A stretch of 64,000 bases of DNA from Argentina anserina. Its lineage: Eukaryota > Streptophyta > Magnoliopsida > Rosales > Rosaceae. The notes beneath the pieces are model-generated. The model was given only the letters and a program-made list of their open reading frames with translations. It did no database searches and was not told the DNA's origin. The position numbers and the translations under genes were made by a program. The number at the start of each line of letters is the position of its first letter. Positions within the stretch are counted from its first letter, which is position 1. The DNA lies in contig NC_065873.1 of NCBI RefSeq assembly GCF_933775445.1, positions 6,882,001-6,946,000 of the forward strand, read 5' to 3'. This document shows positions 1-10,986 of this stretch, piece by piece.

Positions 1-2459
1 AATCAAAATTTTAAAACATGAGACAACATACATATGTTGTATTATGTTCAAATCTAGGATGCACGGACACGCTACTTTGGTCGCGTGTCGCGTGTCCGAC
101 ACGGACACGACACGGACACGCCTGGACACGTCCAGACACGTCTAGACACGCTACCATTTTCGGACACACTCGGACACGCGGTGTCCTCAATGGACACGTT
201 CTCTCTTCTTCTTCTCTGCGGAAGAGCCTGACGCCGTTGTTGGGGTCAAGGGACAGCGCCATTGTCGGACTCTCAAGGTGTCCCCGATCTAAGGTGGAGT
301 GAGGGGCGGAGTGGGCCGGCTTTTTGAGCCAGAGGGCAGCATTGTCCGATCTAAGACGATCAAATCAATGGGGCTGATGGGTTCCGGCCAGATCGTCGTC
401 AGAGATCGGGTTGTCTCGGGACGAGCGGGGCTGGGTCGCTAGCGAAGAAATCGTCGAGTTCTCGCTGCATATCGGATTGAGTTCTCGTCAAATCCGGAAA
501 GTGGCAGAAACACACTTCAAGCATTTTCGATGGCAAGCACCACCACCTCCGCACTCTCTTCTTTTTCCTTCTCCGGGTAATACGTGTCGTACTATTGTTT
601 GTTTTTATTTTCTGGGCTCTTTCTTCAATTTCGTGTCTGCTTTTATTTTTCTTCTTATTTGTGTTTCCGCAATCTGGGTTGTTGTTTGTCCCTTTTGATA
701 GTTTTGGAGAGAGAGAGAGAGAGACGGTTTGTTTATTTCGGTTTTTTTAATCTGGTGTGGAGGCAGTTTTGGGTTTGAAATCTCAGCTGGGTATCTGTGT
801 TTTGGTTTGTTCTTTGTTCTCTACATGTTGTGGTTTTGTTTTTTCTTCCGAGTACTTACGGTTTTTGGGTTCATTTGATTGTTATATAAGACGGAGTTAG
901 CTTTTGATTATTCTTTGTTCTCTGCAATGCTTTCTTTTTAATGTGAATTTGAGATTATTGTTCTTGCTTTTCTGTTGGTAAGTGTAAGTTGTATGATTTT
1001 CGTGATGGTGCAAGGGAGTTGAGGGTTTTGTCAAACACAATCTCTGAATGGATCTGGCTTTGTCCTCAGCTTGCTGATTATCTTTATAATTCTGAGATTG
1101 TGGTGAGCCATGTGATGATGGCGAACTTGTAGAGCTAGATTTCACTTCTGGGTTCGGTGCATTAAACTGGATTTCACTTTTGTTCTGTTGACCGTCTTGT
1201 TGCTATAGTAATGATTCAATATAAACAATTTGAATTGTGTTCAACATTGGGAAGAAAATCTGGTGCTGTTCTATGAAGATTAATGTGGTCTTAGCTATGC
1301 CTTGCTGACTTGCCCATACTTCATATTTTCATAATGTTTTCACCAGCACATTGAGATGAACAATCAGTGCCATCTTGTATTCATTTCATAACTCTTGCCT
1401 TGTTTTTTTTTCTTGGAGTTTGGGCTCAAGTTCAATTGCAGATTCTGTAGCAAGCAATAATAGCATGAAATTGTGCTAAAAAGAAATATTTTTATTCTTT
1501 AATAGGAATAACAAGCTCAGCTTGAAATTGTGCAGATTGAAGTTGTGGATCTCGTTTCTGAAAGAAGTAGTGGTGACAAGCTCAGCTCAACAACAATAAG
1601 AAAGCTCGAGGCATCAAAGAGAGAGCCAAAAATCAAGAGCTTTCTGGAAAACCTACTGGAAACAAGATCTGTGATCATTTTGTTCATTTCTTCGGTTATT
1701 TTCTTTGTTAAACCTTGGAATTCAAAGATCTAATCTTTATTATGTGCCTCTACTAGGGTCTTGATTCTTAGTCTGATTCAAGTATATATATTTAAAATAA
1801 TATTTAATTAACGTGTCCAAAACGTGTCCGTGTCCAATAAAAATTTTATTTAACGTGTCCGCGCATCGAATTGTGTCCAATACGGACACTCGTGTCCGTA
1901 TCCGTGCTTCTTAGGTTCAAATAGTCTCATAAAAACCCTATCACTCATTCAAAATTTAAGGGGAAATTTTTGGAGCCAATATCAAATCCAAATCTACAAG
2001 TTAAAGTAGAATAAAGTCTAATATCTTGTATAAACAACATTGATATGTTGTCTAATATGTAAGGTTTTAAGTCATATCATTTGTCCCTTGGCTAAACAAT
2101 ATATATGTGTAGTTTAAAGTTCACAATACATTTAAGAGGGAAAAATACAATTGACTATTTCAAAAGAGGGAAACTTAAATATTGACACAAGAGTCAAACC
2201 TAAGTTCTATGCAACTTTAATTGAACCATATATAAGTATTGTCTAAAGACAATCCTGTTTGGTCTTTAAATTGGTGAATTTTCTCATTTTCACTAACAAC
2301 ACTTAATTGTTGTATGAACAAAAAACAGGAAATATCAATTTTTATGACCCCTATAAGACAACATATAATTTTCTATGTGTTGTTTCAAAAACTGGGACAA
2401 TGAAGAATTTCCTAAATGTTGTATGAGTACTATGGTATGATGCACTTTTTGGCATAGTG
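1..2459. mobile_element. CACTA-like transposon terminal region, left part outside the window
   Basis: The right border reads, on the minus strand, CACTATGCCAAAAAGTGC, which has the CACTA start and AT-rich continuation typical of CACTA (En/Spm) termini. Inward from it lie many short subterminal motifs of the form ACAACAT or ATGTTGT (about 2030-2060, 2300-2440 and again at 20-40), the kind of subterminal array CACTA transposases bind. No transposase coding is visible. The opposite end is not in the window, and a hAT element splits this copy at 54-1914. The assignment rests on terminus and subterminal repeats only, so an unrelated AT-rich repeat remains possible. Confidence 0.5.
54..1914. mobile_element. 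Non-autonomous hAT element with 8-bp target duplication
   Basis: The termini form an imperfect inverted repeat: left CTAGGATGCACGGACACG, right (reverse complement) CTAAGAAGCACGGATACG, 15 of 18 identical. The element is flanked by perfect 8-bp direct repeats GTTCAAAT at 46-53 and 1915-1922, the size made by hAT transposases. Both subterminal zones are packed with GGACACG/CGTGTCC motifs (54-205 and 1813-1905), probably transposase-binding arrays. No transposase is encoded. The interior (about 200-1740) is T-rich, with a GA microsatellite near 706-723 and stretches that resemble untranslated leader and intron DNA, so it may carry captured host sequence. ORFs here are short and unconvincing. Confidence 0.8.
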
Positions 2460-3130
2460 ATACTAGAACGACAAGTGCCTAGGTGTAATTTCTACAATTA
2501 TGAGTAGCTAAATCTTTTGTGTTAGGAGCTAGGTTAGAAGACACATATTTTCATCCAAAACAGAATCTAGCAGAATAGTCTGTTAACTTTAACGGGTTGT
2601 ATCTCACAATCTACAAAGAGTTAGAACGTGTGCTTTATATTGACAAACATGTCTCCGACTCTAGCTTCTCTAGCTTTTTACAAGACTAGAGTTGGAGGTC
2701 TGGATCATTTCCAGTTGTAATTTGAAGGTAATAAGGTAATATCAGAAATTCAGAATTCTTGCGATTGAAGTAGGAAAACGGAAAATTAGAGTGTGCTAGC
2801 CAATCTAGGTAGCCTTACCACATATCTCTGGAAAGCTTGTAGTGTCAGCTTCAACTTTCATTCATATCATTTTTTTCGATTCCGACAACCAAAGTCACAG
2901 AAAATCAGGTCTAAAGAGGTCAAGGTCATTCCAGTTTTGATTTTTTGAACCTGTTTTGCCTGACAACTTTACAGGGGCATAATTTTCTCCTCATTTGCAG
3001 TTAGCGGCTATACTTTATATGCTTGGAAAGCTAGCAACATCAGTTTTCTATCCCCACTATTGCCTCACTAATCAGAGATCATCTACAAACATTATGAAGT
3101 TTGGCATGCAGGTTGTTGAACTGCACTAAT
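2460..3130. other. Unassigned intergenic DNA
   Basis: I see no coding region, RNA gene or clear element border. The stretch lies between the CACTA-like end and the hAT pair and may be old retroelement sequence. Confidence 0.5.
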
Positions 3131-3495
3131 GGGCAGGAATTGATCTAGGATTTAATAACATGGTGTGCTAAATTTGGCCGAAGCCAAAATTTATTTTTTT
3201 AAGGACATTCATAGCAGAACATGATAATTTCAATATGGAAATGATAGCTTATGTCTGTTCAAACAAGATAAAAGACTGAAATTCAAGTGGGGAATTATCA
3301 TATATACTTTGTGTTGACATAGAAACCTAGAAAACAGAGCAAATAAACTCATAAAAACTGAGCAAAGAACCCCAGAAAACCATAGAAAATGACTCAATTG
3401 TTTCTAGGCAACCAAAATTAATATATACTAAATTTTTCACTCCAAAAATGAGGTGGGCTACAACAAACCCTAGCCCACCCTTAGATCCGTGCCTA
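3131..3495. mobile_element. Short non-autonomous hAT-like element, copy 1
   Basis: The left end carries GATCTAGGATTTAATAACA and the right end is the inverse-type TAGCCCACCCTTAGATCCGTGCC. This resembles the widespread plant hAT terminus that reads roughly CAGGGGCGGATCCAGGATTT. About 350 bp of the unit, including the motifs near 3190-3330, recur in the next copy at 3496-3790. A clean 8-bp target duplication could not be fixed because the two copies abut. No coding capacity. Confidence 0.5.
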
Positions 3496-4743
3496 GTAGG
3501 GATGGATCCAGGATTTAATAACAGGGTGTCTAAGTTTGGGCGAAGCCCAAATTTTTTATTTTTTAAAACTTCATAGCATAACAATGATAATTTCAACATG
3601 AAAATGATAGCTTACGCCTATTGGAACAAGATAGAAGACTGAGATTCAAGTGAAAGAAATTATCATATATACTTTGTGTTGACAGAGAAACCTAGAAAAA
3701 CATAACAAATAAACTCAGAAAAATAGAGCAAATAAACTCAGAAAAACATAGCAAAGAAAACCAAAAAAACAAAGCAAAGAATCCCAAAACAAAAGAACAA
3801 AAAAACTTGCGTGCAAGGGCATGCATGACTCATACACGGCAGTTACTAAGCAGTTCACAAGTAGTGGGCGGTTACCAAGCATGTAGTGGGCGGTTATCAA
3901 GCATGCAAGGAAGTTATCCGAGGCAGTTACCAAAGCAGTGGGCAGTTATCCAAGTTAGTGGGCGGTTACTCATGCAAGGTGGTTACTCATGCTTGAAGAT
4001 AGGACCAGCAGTTAATCATGCAAGGTAGTGAGATTATTGGGCAGTGTCATGGAAGTTATTATGCTTGCTTGGCAAGCATGCAAGCTGCCACATCACCCTA
4101 AGGCGGTTGGGGGTGTCAACCGCCATACACAATTGTAGTGCAACATAACCTAGGCCACTGGGGTTGTCATTGGTAACAAGAGAGGTGTCATCACAATCAC
4201 AATCGAGAGTGTGAGAACACAAGTAAGGAGAGAACAATTGTAAGGGTGAGGGAAACACAATAGAGAGCTAGGCAGATAGGCATGTCAGAATTGTGAAGGC
4301 TGTAAGCCTCATTGTATCCTCATTGTACCCTTAGGTTGAGTGATTACTGTAGGCGCACTAAGTGAGTAGCTAGGCAGATTGAGTTTGGGTAGACTAAGGC
4401 TGAAAACACTCTTTGTACTCATTGTAATCTTCTTGATCTTTTAAATGAGTTAAAGGTTGGGAGCGGACTCCCGTAAACACTTGTGTTGTGTGTGTGAGTG
4501 TAGCTTGTATGCTCATTATCGCTTATTAGATAGTTTCTGCTGTGCAATATACAATTGAGTGAGAGAAGTGGGTAGGCTGGCTAGGTAGTGTAGGCTGTTT
4601 AGCGCCATCACATAGGGAAAATGTTTTGGTATCGACTGTGCCCGTGTGACTGCAGCCATAATTAATATATACTCAATTTTTTCACTCTAAAAACTGAGGT
4701 GGGGTATAGTAAAACCTTGCCCACCCTAGATCCGTACCTGCTG
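3496..4743. mobile_element. Non-autonomous hAT-like element, copy 2, split by an insertion
   Basis: The left end AGTAGGGATGGATCCAGG and the reverse complement of the right end, AGCAGGTACGGATCTAGG, form an imperfect terminal inverted repeat. The outer parts (3496-3800 and 4656-4743) align with copy 1. The middle 3805-4655 has no counterpart there and is a later insertion. The two copies stand head to tail and share their junction. Confidence 0.55.
3805..4655. mobile_element. Insertion inside hAT-like copy 2, possibly a solo LTR
   Basis: This block is absent from the neighbouring copy. Its first part (3840-4000) is a degenerate short repeat around GTGGGCGGTTAYCAAGCATG, five or six times. Its second part has the look of an LTR transcription end (4400-4520), and it closes near a GGTATCGACTG motif that recalls an initiator-Met primer site. 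I could not find a convincing target duplication or TG..CA borders, so LTR identity is a guess. Confidence 0.35.
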
Positions 4744-7048
4744 GAGCTTTTCTCAACTTTTTCTCATGTTTTTATTTTTTTTTTGTCTTTGTTTCCCTTC
4801 TCTATGCTTATGTCTTTCATTGCATGATATATTTTTGACATTCCTTGTGGACAATGAATGAACTAAGTATGGGAGATGGGTTTACATGTTTATTAGTCAT
4901 ATATAAAAAAATAAAAAAAAATCAGAAAATGTCAAAAACAGAAAAAAAATTGCTTTATTTTTTTAGTTATATGAGCCATTATCAAGTATATAACGATATT
5001 AATCTTTGTAATTGTGGCTAATTGATGATCACATGATTGAAATAGTACTCAATTGTTATTCTGTTATTAATTGATTTTGTTGGAAATTATACGAACTTGT
5101 AGTAGATGAAGAATTGAAACATTAGACAAAATGAACATGCTAAAAAAAGTTAGATTCATATAATTCTATGTGAGTTTTTGAGTTATATATGTGTTTTCAT
5201 TCGTGCTTAATCAACATTTTCTTGGCTATGTTCTTTGTAACCTCATTATCATCCTATTTGATTAATTTGCATGTTATAACTCTTTAATAGACTAGAATTT
5301 AGTAACCATGGCCATCGACACACTTCCGTACTGGTAGTCTAGTAGTGCTAAACATGCTTTTGGATTGCGAAACATGATGAGATTATCTCCAGAACATTCC
5401 AGAAGGTCGTGTGGAGATATTCTGCACCTTTTTCGCTACACAAAGGGCGACATTATTGCATGCTCTTGGGACAAATTAAGCTCCATTTACTAGACTGAAA
5501 CACACTCAACTTAGCCTCGTTCACCAGAGCGCTCTACATCCACAGTACTTAAATCTTCCTCGATCTGTCTAATGTCTTTCGTGAACGTTTAGTAGGGACA
5601 TAATCTCATTATAATCAGTACCTTCTTCTCTACATATTCACTCTAAGTCTTCAGGGACATGGCCGGGTTAATTAGTTGTAAAACAAACCCAAGGTTTTTC
5701 TTCAGAATAGTTATCGATCTGTTTGATTGTCTGCCTTTTGTCCTGGACTGAGGATAAGATGCTGCTCTTTTGATTTGATTTCTTATTAAGGTAAGTTTTC
5801 TTGTCATGTTGATGTTATTACTTAAACTCTTTGATAATTTTAAGAACAAAATATAGGTCACTCCTCACACTTTTACAAACTCGACAGTTTAGTCCTTCAA
5901 ATTCAATTCAACTAATAACTACTTATACTTTCCAAATTCGAGCAATTTATTTATTACGTTATCTCTCCATCTAATTTGGGTGTTAAGTAACTGATAACTT
6001 AAACAAAATTTAATATTCGAGCAATTTATTTATTACGTTATCTCTACATGAAAATTTAATCTCGTCTCGTCTCATCCCGTGCCCACCCCTAGCTGTGTCG
6101 ATCCCAAAGGATTGCTTTACCCTCCGTAAGTAGCAAAGTCTCTATTACTACCTGATTTGGTCTCTGATCCTCTTATGGGCATAATAGAGTTGTCAGCGAT
6201 TGCTTCGGCGGGCCTGAATCTCTAAGTTAAATAAAGGTGATGCTTCATGATGAGTCTTTGTTACTTGTGAATTGTGACCATGCGCTGGGAACTACTTAGC
6301 AGAATTTTCCAGGACTCATCCCCAGTTTCTGCACCTTGACATGTAGACATATTTTTCTCGAAGTTTTGCAAGGACTTTTCTTAGGTACCACAACTGTATA
6401 TGATACTGACATTTACAAATATGATAACAAATTTGTTAAGTAATTATAGTTGATTATAGATAATTACTTCACTTATAACATTTTACATGTAGATATCCAT
6501 CCCGTACCATAGAAGACCCCATGGAAAAAGAGTTTTTATAAGCAACAACCCAATGAGCTTGACACAAATTTTCAATCCAAGAAAGGACGTCGTGTACTTT
6601 TCGTTTGAATCAACTTATTTAAGTAACCATAGCTTTAGTGCTTTACCACAAAAAAATTATTTTAGGGTAGACAACAATTGCTTGGTGGTTGTGATGTCCT
6701 CCAACAACTAAATGTACAATGATCCCCTTTATGCTCATCGACTAGAATTTAATGAATGGCCGAAAACTGTGAGTGTAAGTTAGATAGTGACTTAAACCAG
6801 CTGTTTGTAAATTATCTGATAAACAGCCTACAAATTTTGTCATAAGAAGCCATATATGTAATCGATAATAAAGCGACACATTGATATTACACCTCAAAAC
6901 TTAGTATTTATACTGTCTATATATGTCATATAATTACACTAGTTGGAGATACTTTCAAAACTTTTAAGTAAATACCATAAGCTAGTTCGTTTTATTTCAT
7001 GATAAGACACTACTGCCCCAACTTCCAACTTTGATGTCTAAACCATGA
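4744..7048. other. Gene-free stretch downstream of the CIF gene
   Basis: No coding region is supported. The only structure seen is a 29-bp direct duplication (TCGAGCAATTTATTTATTACG and following bases) at about 5937-5966 and 6015-6044, beside text (5870-5960 and 6050-6095) that resembles dispersed plant repeats. The reverse complement near 6075-6095 has a TAGGGGTGGGCACGGG motif typical of hAT MITE ends, without a visible partner end. Confidence 0.4.
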
Positions 7049-7968
7049 TCAGTTTTGAATGAGCTTGAAAGGAGGCTTAACAAGAGCAGGTGCTGGATCA
7101 TATCGTCCATAATCTTTTGTGTTAACCCTGAGAAGCCTTTCATGGATTCTTGCAGCTTCCTTGTGGCTCAATGGCTTCCCTAATACTTCCTACCATGTCA
7201 AAATTCAGAAAATATTATCAGCAAGATATCTCAAATTTTGAAGGATATCATTACTGTGAACATCTGACTTTTTGTTGAATTGGCGAAATAGTGGCTTGTT
7301 GCCAATCATATATAGTGTTATTTGTGACGATACTGAAGCTCAAACAATATCATTCTGGAAATGCTACTTGATTCTGATTACTCGGAGGAATGGAGAAAGA
7401 AATTAATTGTGATTGTAGAGAAGAATATAAATCAGAAAATATGTACCTCCGGAGTTGCATCAATTGCTTCTTTAGCCAACTTATTGAAAAACTTGGATTG
7501 TCTACCTGAAAAAATCAGTTGCATATAAGAAACAGAGATGCAATTATGTGCCCTGATTTCCTTACGCATTAGTATTATCAAGCACATCATGTGCATACTG
7601 CTGCTGTTAGAAGAGTTCAGTTTAGCATAAAGTGATGAAGCAACAACTAGAATTAGTGATGATATATGCTTCTATCTAAGACACTGCATCTGCAAAGGTT
7701 CACAATTGAATTTAAGAAAATTTGCACATTTCCTAGTTCTGCATGGGCATGCATGCTTCAAAATTTCTTTATATTTATAAGTGTATTCAATTTGTTACTC
7801 ACAGAGTCACAGATCTCTGACACAACATGTTGGTATGATTAAACCAAAGGCTGCAGAGGAAGATATGAATAAAGACCAAATACCTGCTGCAAAAGAGGTT
7901 GATAAAAGCGATGCTGCAGAAATCAGGAGAATAAGGATAGTGAACTTCTTGAGACACATGAAACCCAT
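7049..7968 (-). CDS. CIF: CIF-type (Casparian strip integrity factor) sulfated-peptide precursor
   Basis: Three exons on the minus strand, all with GT..AG borders: 7968-7884, 7505-7447 and 7189-7049 (stop TGA), 285 nt for 94 residues. Exon 1 encodes a clear signal peptide (MGFMCLKKFT, then a Leu/Ile/Ala-rich core ending TSFAA). The middle is a charged pro-region with HERLLRVNTK. The last 21 residues (74-94) begin DYGRYDP and end KPPFKLIQN. Arabidopsis CIF1/CIF2 are 21-residue C-terminal peptides that begin DYG and end PPFKLIPN. In that family the Tyr after Asp is sulfated by TPST, and the peptide is sensed by SGN3/GSO1 receptor kinases to seal the Casparian strip or pollen wall. Length, position at the extreme C terminus and the sulfation motif all fit. 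Oddity: the penultimate residue is Gln instead of Pro. Which CIF paralogue this is cannot be decided here. Confidence 0.9.
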
Positions 7969-10900
7969 AATGTTCAGGCAACTATGTTATTTTCTGAGCT
8001 CTTTTTCTCTCATTCAAGATATAGAGAATTCATGCATGGACACCAAATAATATATTTGCTTTCCTAGCTATATATCTACTGATCTACATAATTAGTGAAA
8101 ATAAACATCATATTTAATTACATGGAGTGCAATTCTTAGAGATAAACTGAAAATTGATGGTTAAGTATAAAATAATTAAAGCTTTAGTCATGCTTTTAAG
8201 TTTTAAATTCAAATGAGAAAGGTGATATAGACTACACTTTGCTGTTGCTGAAGCACTAACTCTAGGAAGTTGGTGGATTGATATATAGTAATTAACAGAA
8301 TAGTGCTCAGTACGATAGGACTCCCAGTGGAAATGATCACAATGCCCCTTATTGTCTTTTATAACATAACAACTACAATAAATTTCAGGATTGTTACTAG
8401 AATCTTCTACATATAAACAGACCCAGAGAAACAGAATGTAGCAGATTTTGGAGACACCAAGATGAACATCATGTTTGTTGTTTAGACCTTTTGCAGCTTA
8501 GAAGACCTAGTACTCGATCGAACTTGATTATGATCAGTCGTGCATTTGAACTTACAGAAGAACATATCAACCATATCAACTGAATACTTTACCTTAAAAA
8601 CGATCAATCGTTCTGTCAGAAGATGGTCGCCTGTGACACGAGTAATCTGTTCCTAAGCTACTAAAAGCTGATATATATGCATGCTCAATACGACGTTGTT
8701 GTTTCATGTCATATATATATATATATATATACTCAGCTGGCACCATGATAAATTAATCTGTTTACGGGGAATCTTCCATTACCTATCATGGTACTTCATA
8801 TGTTCTGTAAGATCGAGTTTGAGTACAAAACTGATCGACTTTCAAGCTTGGATACTAACTTGTCTGATGAGCAGCAGTAAAAGTTTATGTCAACTTTGCA
8901 ATAATAACGTATAATTAGAATATAAGACGTCAGGATTTAGTCATTTAGATATGTTGGTCCTCATTTATCAGTAAAACTCAGAAGGACTGAAATGGAAACT
9001 TGGAAATTATCAGCAAAGTTTGGTGATTAGTTAATTGTTCATCCTCTGGTTGCCAAGATTATAAAAGAGATATTAGGTATAAAATAGCTTTTATGGATGG
9101 CTAGTGCTTTCCATTATCTATAAGGACAAGGACAACGCACCAAATACCACTCAAAGAACACTGGTGGAGAATAAAGAGGAGCATATATACATGCATATTC
9201 AAAACATCCATCTTTCTTTTAATTTCTTTTGTCGAAAGTGGTCTTAGCTAGGGCATCCTCTAGCTTAAGTAATACCATCCCTACCGTACAATTTCCTTCA
9301 ATAATTGGCCAATCTATTCCTTCATTGACCAAGAAGATATACCTTTCAGAAAACATGCATGGTTAGCCTATCTTGACTACTATAGAACTAGTGGGAATGT
9401 GTGATGTTGTACATGAATAGGTTGTGAATTATAATGCAAATGTGAGTTTGGGATATTTGTGATGTCTATCATCCATCAGAACAACCTCATTAATCATTAT
9501 AAGAAGCTTTGTGCATGCAGTGAAAACAAGGAAATGATTTTTTTGTTAATTCCTTTGAGGGATAGGATAAGATTGCTCTCAGTTCTCCATTGAATTGCAT
9601 GGCTAGAAAAGTTTAGCCTCTGTTAATGAACAGCCTTATTAGTTAAGGGTTAACTTTGAATGGTATACTCTGGATCTGTGCTTTTCTTAGTGTTTAGTGG
9701 AATGACAGGTGTGCCGGGAATATGAGAACAGCCTTATAAAGAATTTGCCCGAATCTCCTTTCCTGGATTGTCCTAATTCGTCATACCAGTTATTTTGAAA
9801 TCAGCTAGTCTCGATTCCAAAAGCAATGCGTAGATTGCTGCCTATCTGCTGTACTGGATTGTATCATTTGTATCTATGTGTAATCCTAACCCGAAAAATG
9901 ATGAGTTTATTCAAACTGACTCAGAAAGCTGAAGTCTATTTCATTAGGCTAGACCAGGGATCAAAATGTTAATGATTCCCTAAATTGAGATGAAAGCTCT
10001 AGCTGTAAGAAGTTCTCTCTAATCGTAGCCTCTTGGTTTGCGAGGTGCAGATTGGACCTGCACTGCCTTCAAGTCTTCAACAGATATGACTCCTTGCTGG
10101 TTTTACAGAGAATTTGTTGCCTGCAATTTATGCAATGTTCCATGGTTTGTAGCCATTAGTCCTCACTGCCAAGAAATATGAAGAAAAAACCTCCTGTTCC
10201 ACAAGGTTCCGAGTTCTTAATCTAGTCTGCATGCCCGGAATCTCTATTGATTTGAAGATGTTAATGAGACACCATTCCGATTCACTTATTGTTTTTCATT
10301 CTCCAACTACTTCAAAGTTTCGTAGTCTAATAATTGTAGCACTAATATCATTACTGCAGATTAAATACTGCATGCGGCAAAAGGGTACAATAAATTATGA
10401 TATACTTTTCACGATAATGGTAAATCTTTTGCCTGCTTTTATGTAGATTATATTACCCTAGTTCTTTTTCCTGGGGCAGCTTGTACCTAACCTCTTGACC
10501 ATTTCAGCCATCTCATCTCAACGACTCCCAGACACATGTAGAAAATTATCGAATTACTAGAAGAATGTTTAAATTTGCAAGTTCACTTATAAGGCTAAAT
10601 CTGGCAAATGTACAATCACTGATCAAGCCTGAAGCATTGACTCACAGATTCTGAATCAACAAGCAAGGGGCGGATGCCGCGGATGACCACACAATCAGTA
10701 AGGAGCTCAATAAAATAGGGCCTTGTTTGCTATTGCTCTAAGCTGATTCATTTGATACAAAACATATATAGCTTCACACGAAATCCCAAGGCAGCATATA
10801 TCTGACATAAAATGATACATAAGAACATAACTGAAAGGCCATGGTTGAATCTGAGGTGCATACTAAATCCATACAATCAAGGACAAATATCTTCCATAAT

Positions 10901-10986
10901 ATTCAGCTGATGGCTATAATGCTATAATGAGGACCTATCACCATTCAAAATGACCACTTCAGTTGGAATTGCTTGTGGGTCGAGAA
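7969..10986. other. Intergenic DNA between the CIF and DnaJ genes
   Basis: The part just above 7968 should hold the CIF promoter; a minus-strand TATA-like CTATATATCT lies near 8070. A (TA)n run occupies about 8710-8731. The rest contains no gene I can support; two short minus-strand open stretches near 10030-10230 are discussed as a finding. The part from about 10740 to 10986 is probably the 3' untranslated region of the DnaJ gene. Confidence 0.4.

Noticed and set aside
11..302. Overlapping ORFs on both strands
   Set aside because: They are translations of the GGACACG subterminal array of the hAT element.
5391..5405. Perfect three-unit heat-shock-element pattern (GAAcaTTCcaGAA)
   Set aside because: No heat-shock gene starts nearby on either strand, and a single 14-bp match is expected by chance in DNA of this length.
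7781..8050. 89-codon plus-strand ORF
   Set aside because: It is antisense to exon 1 of the CIF precursor and has no domain.
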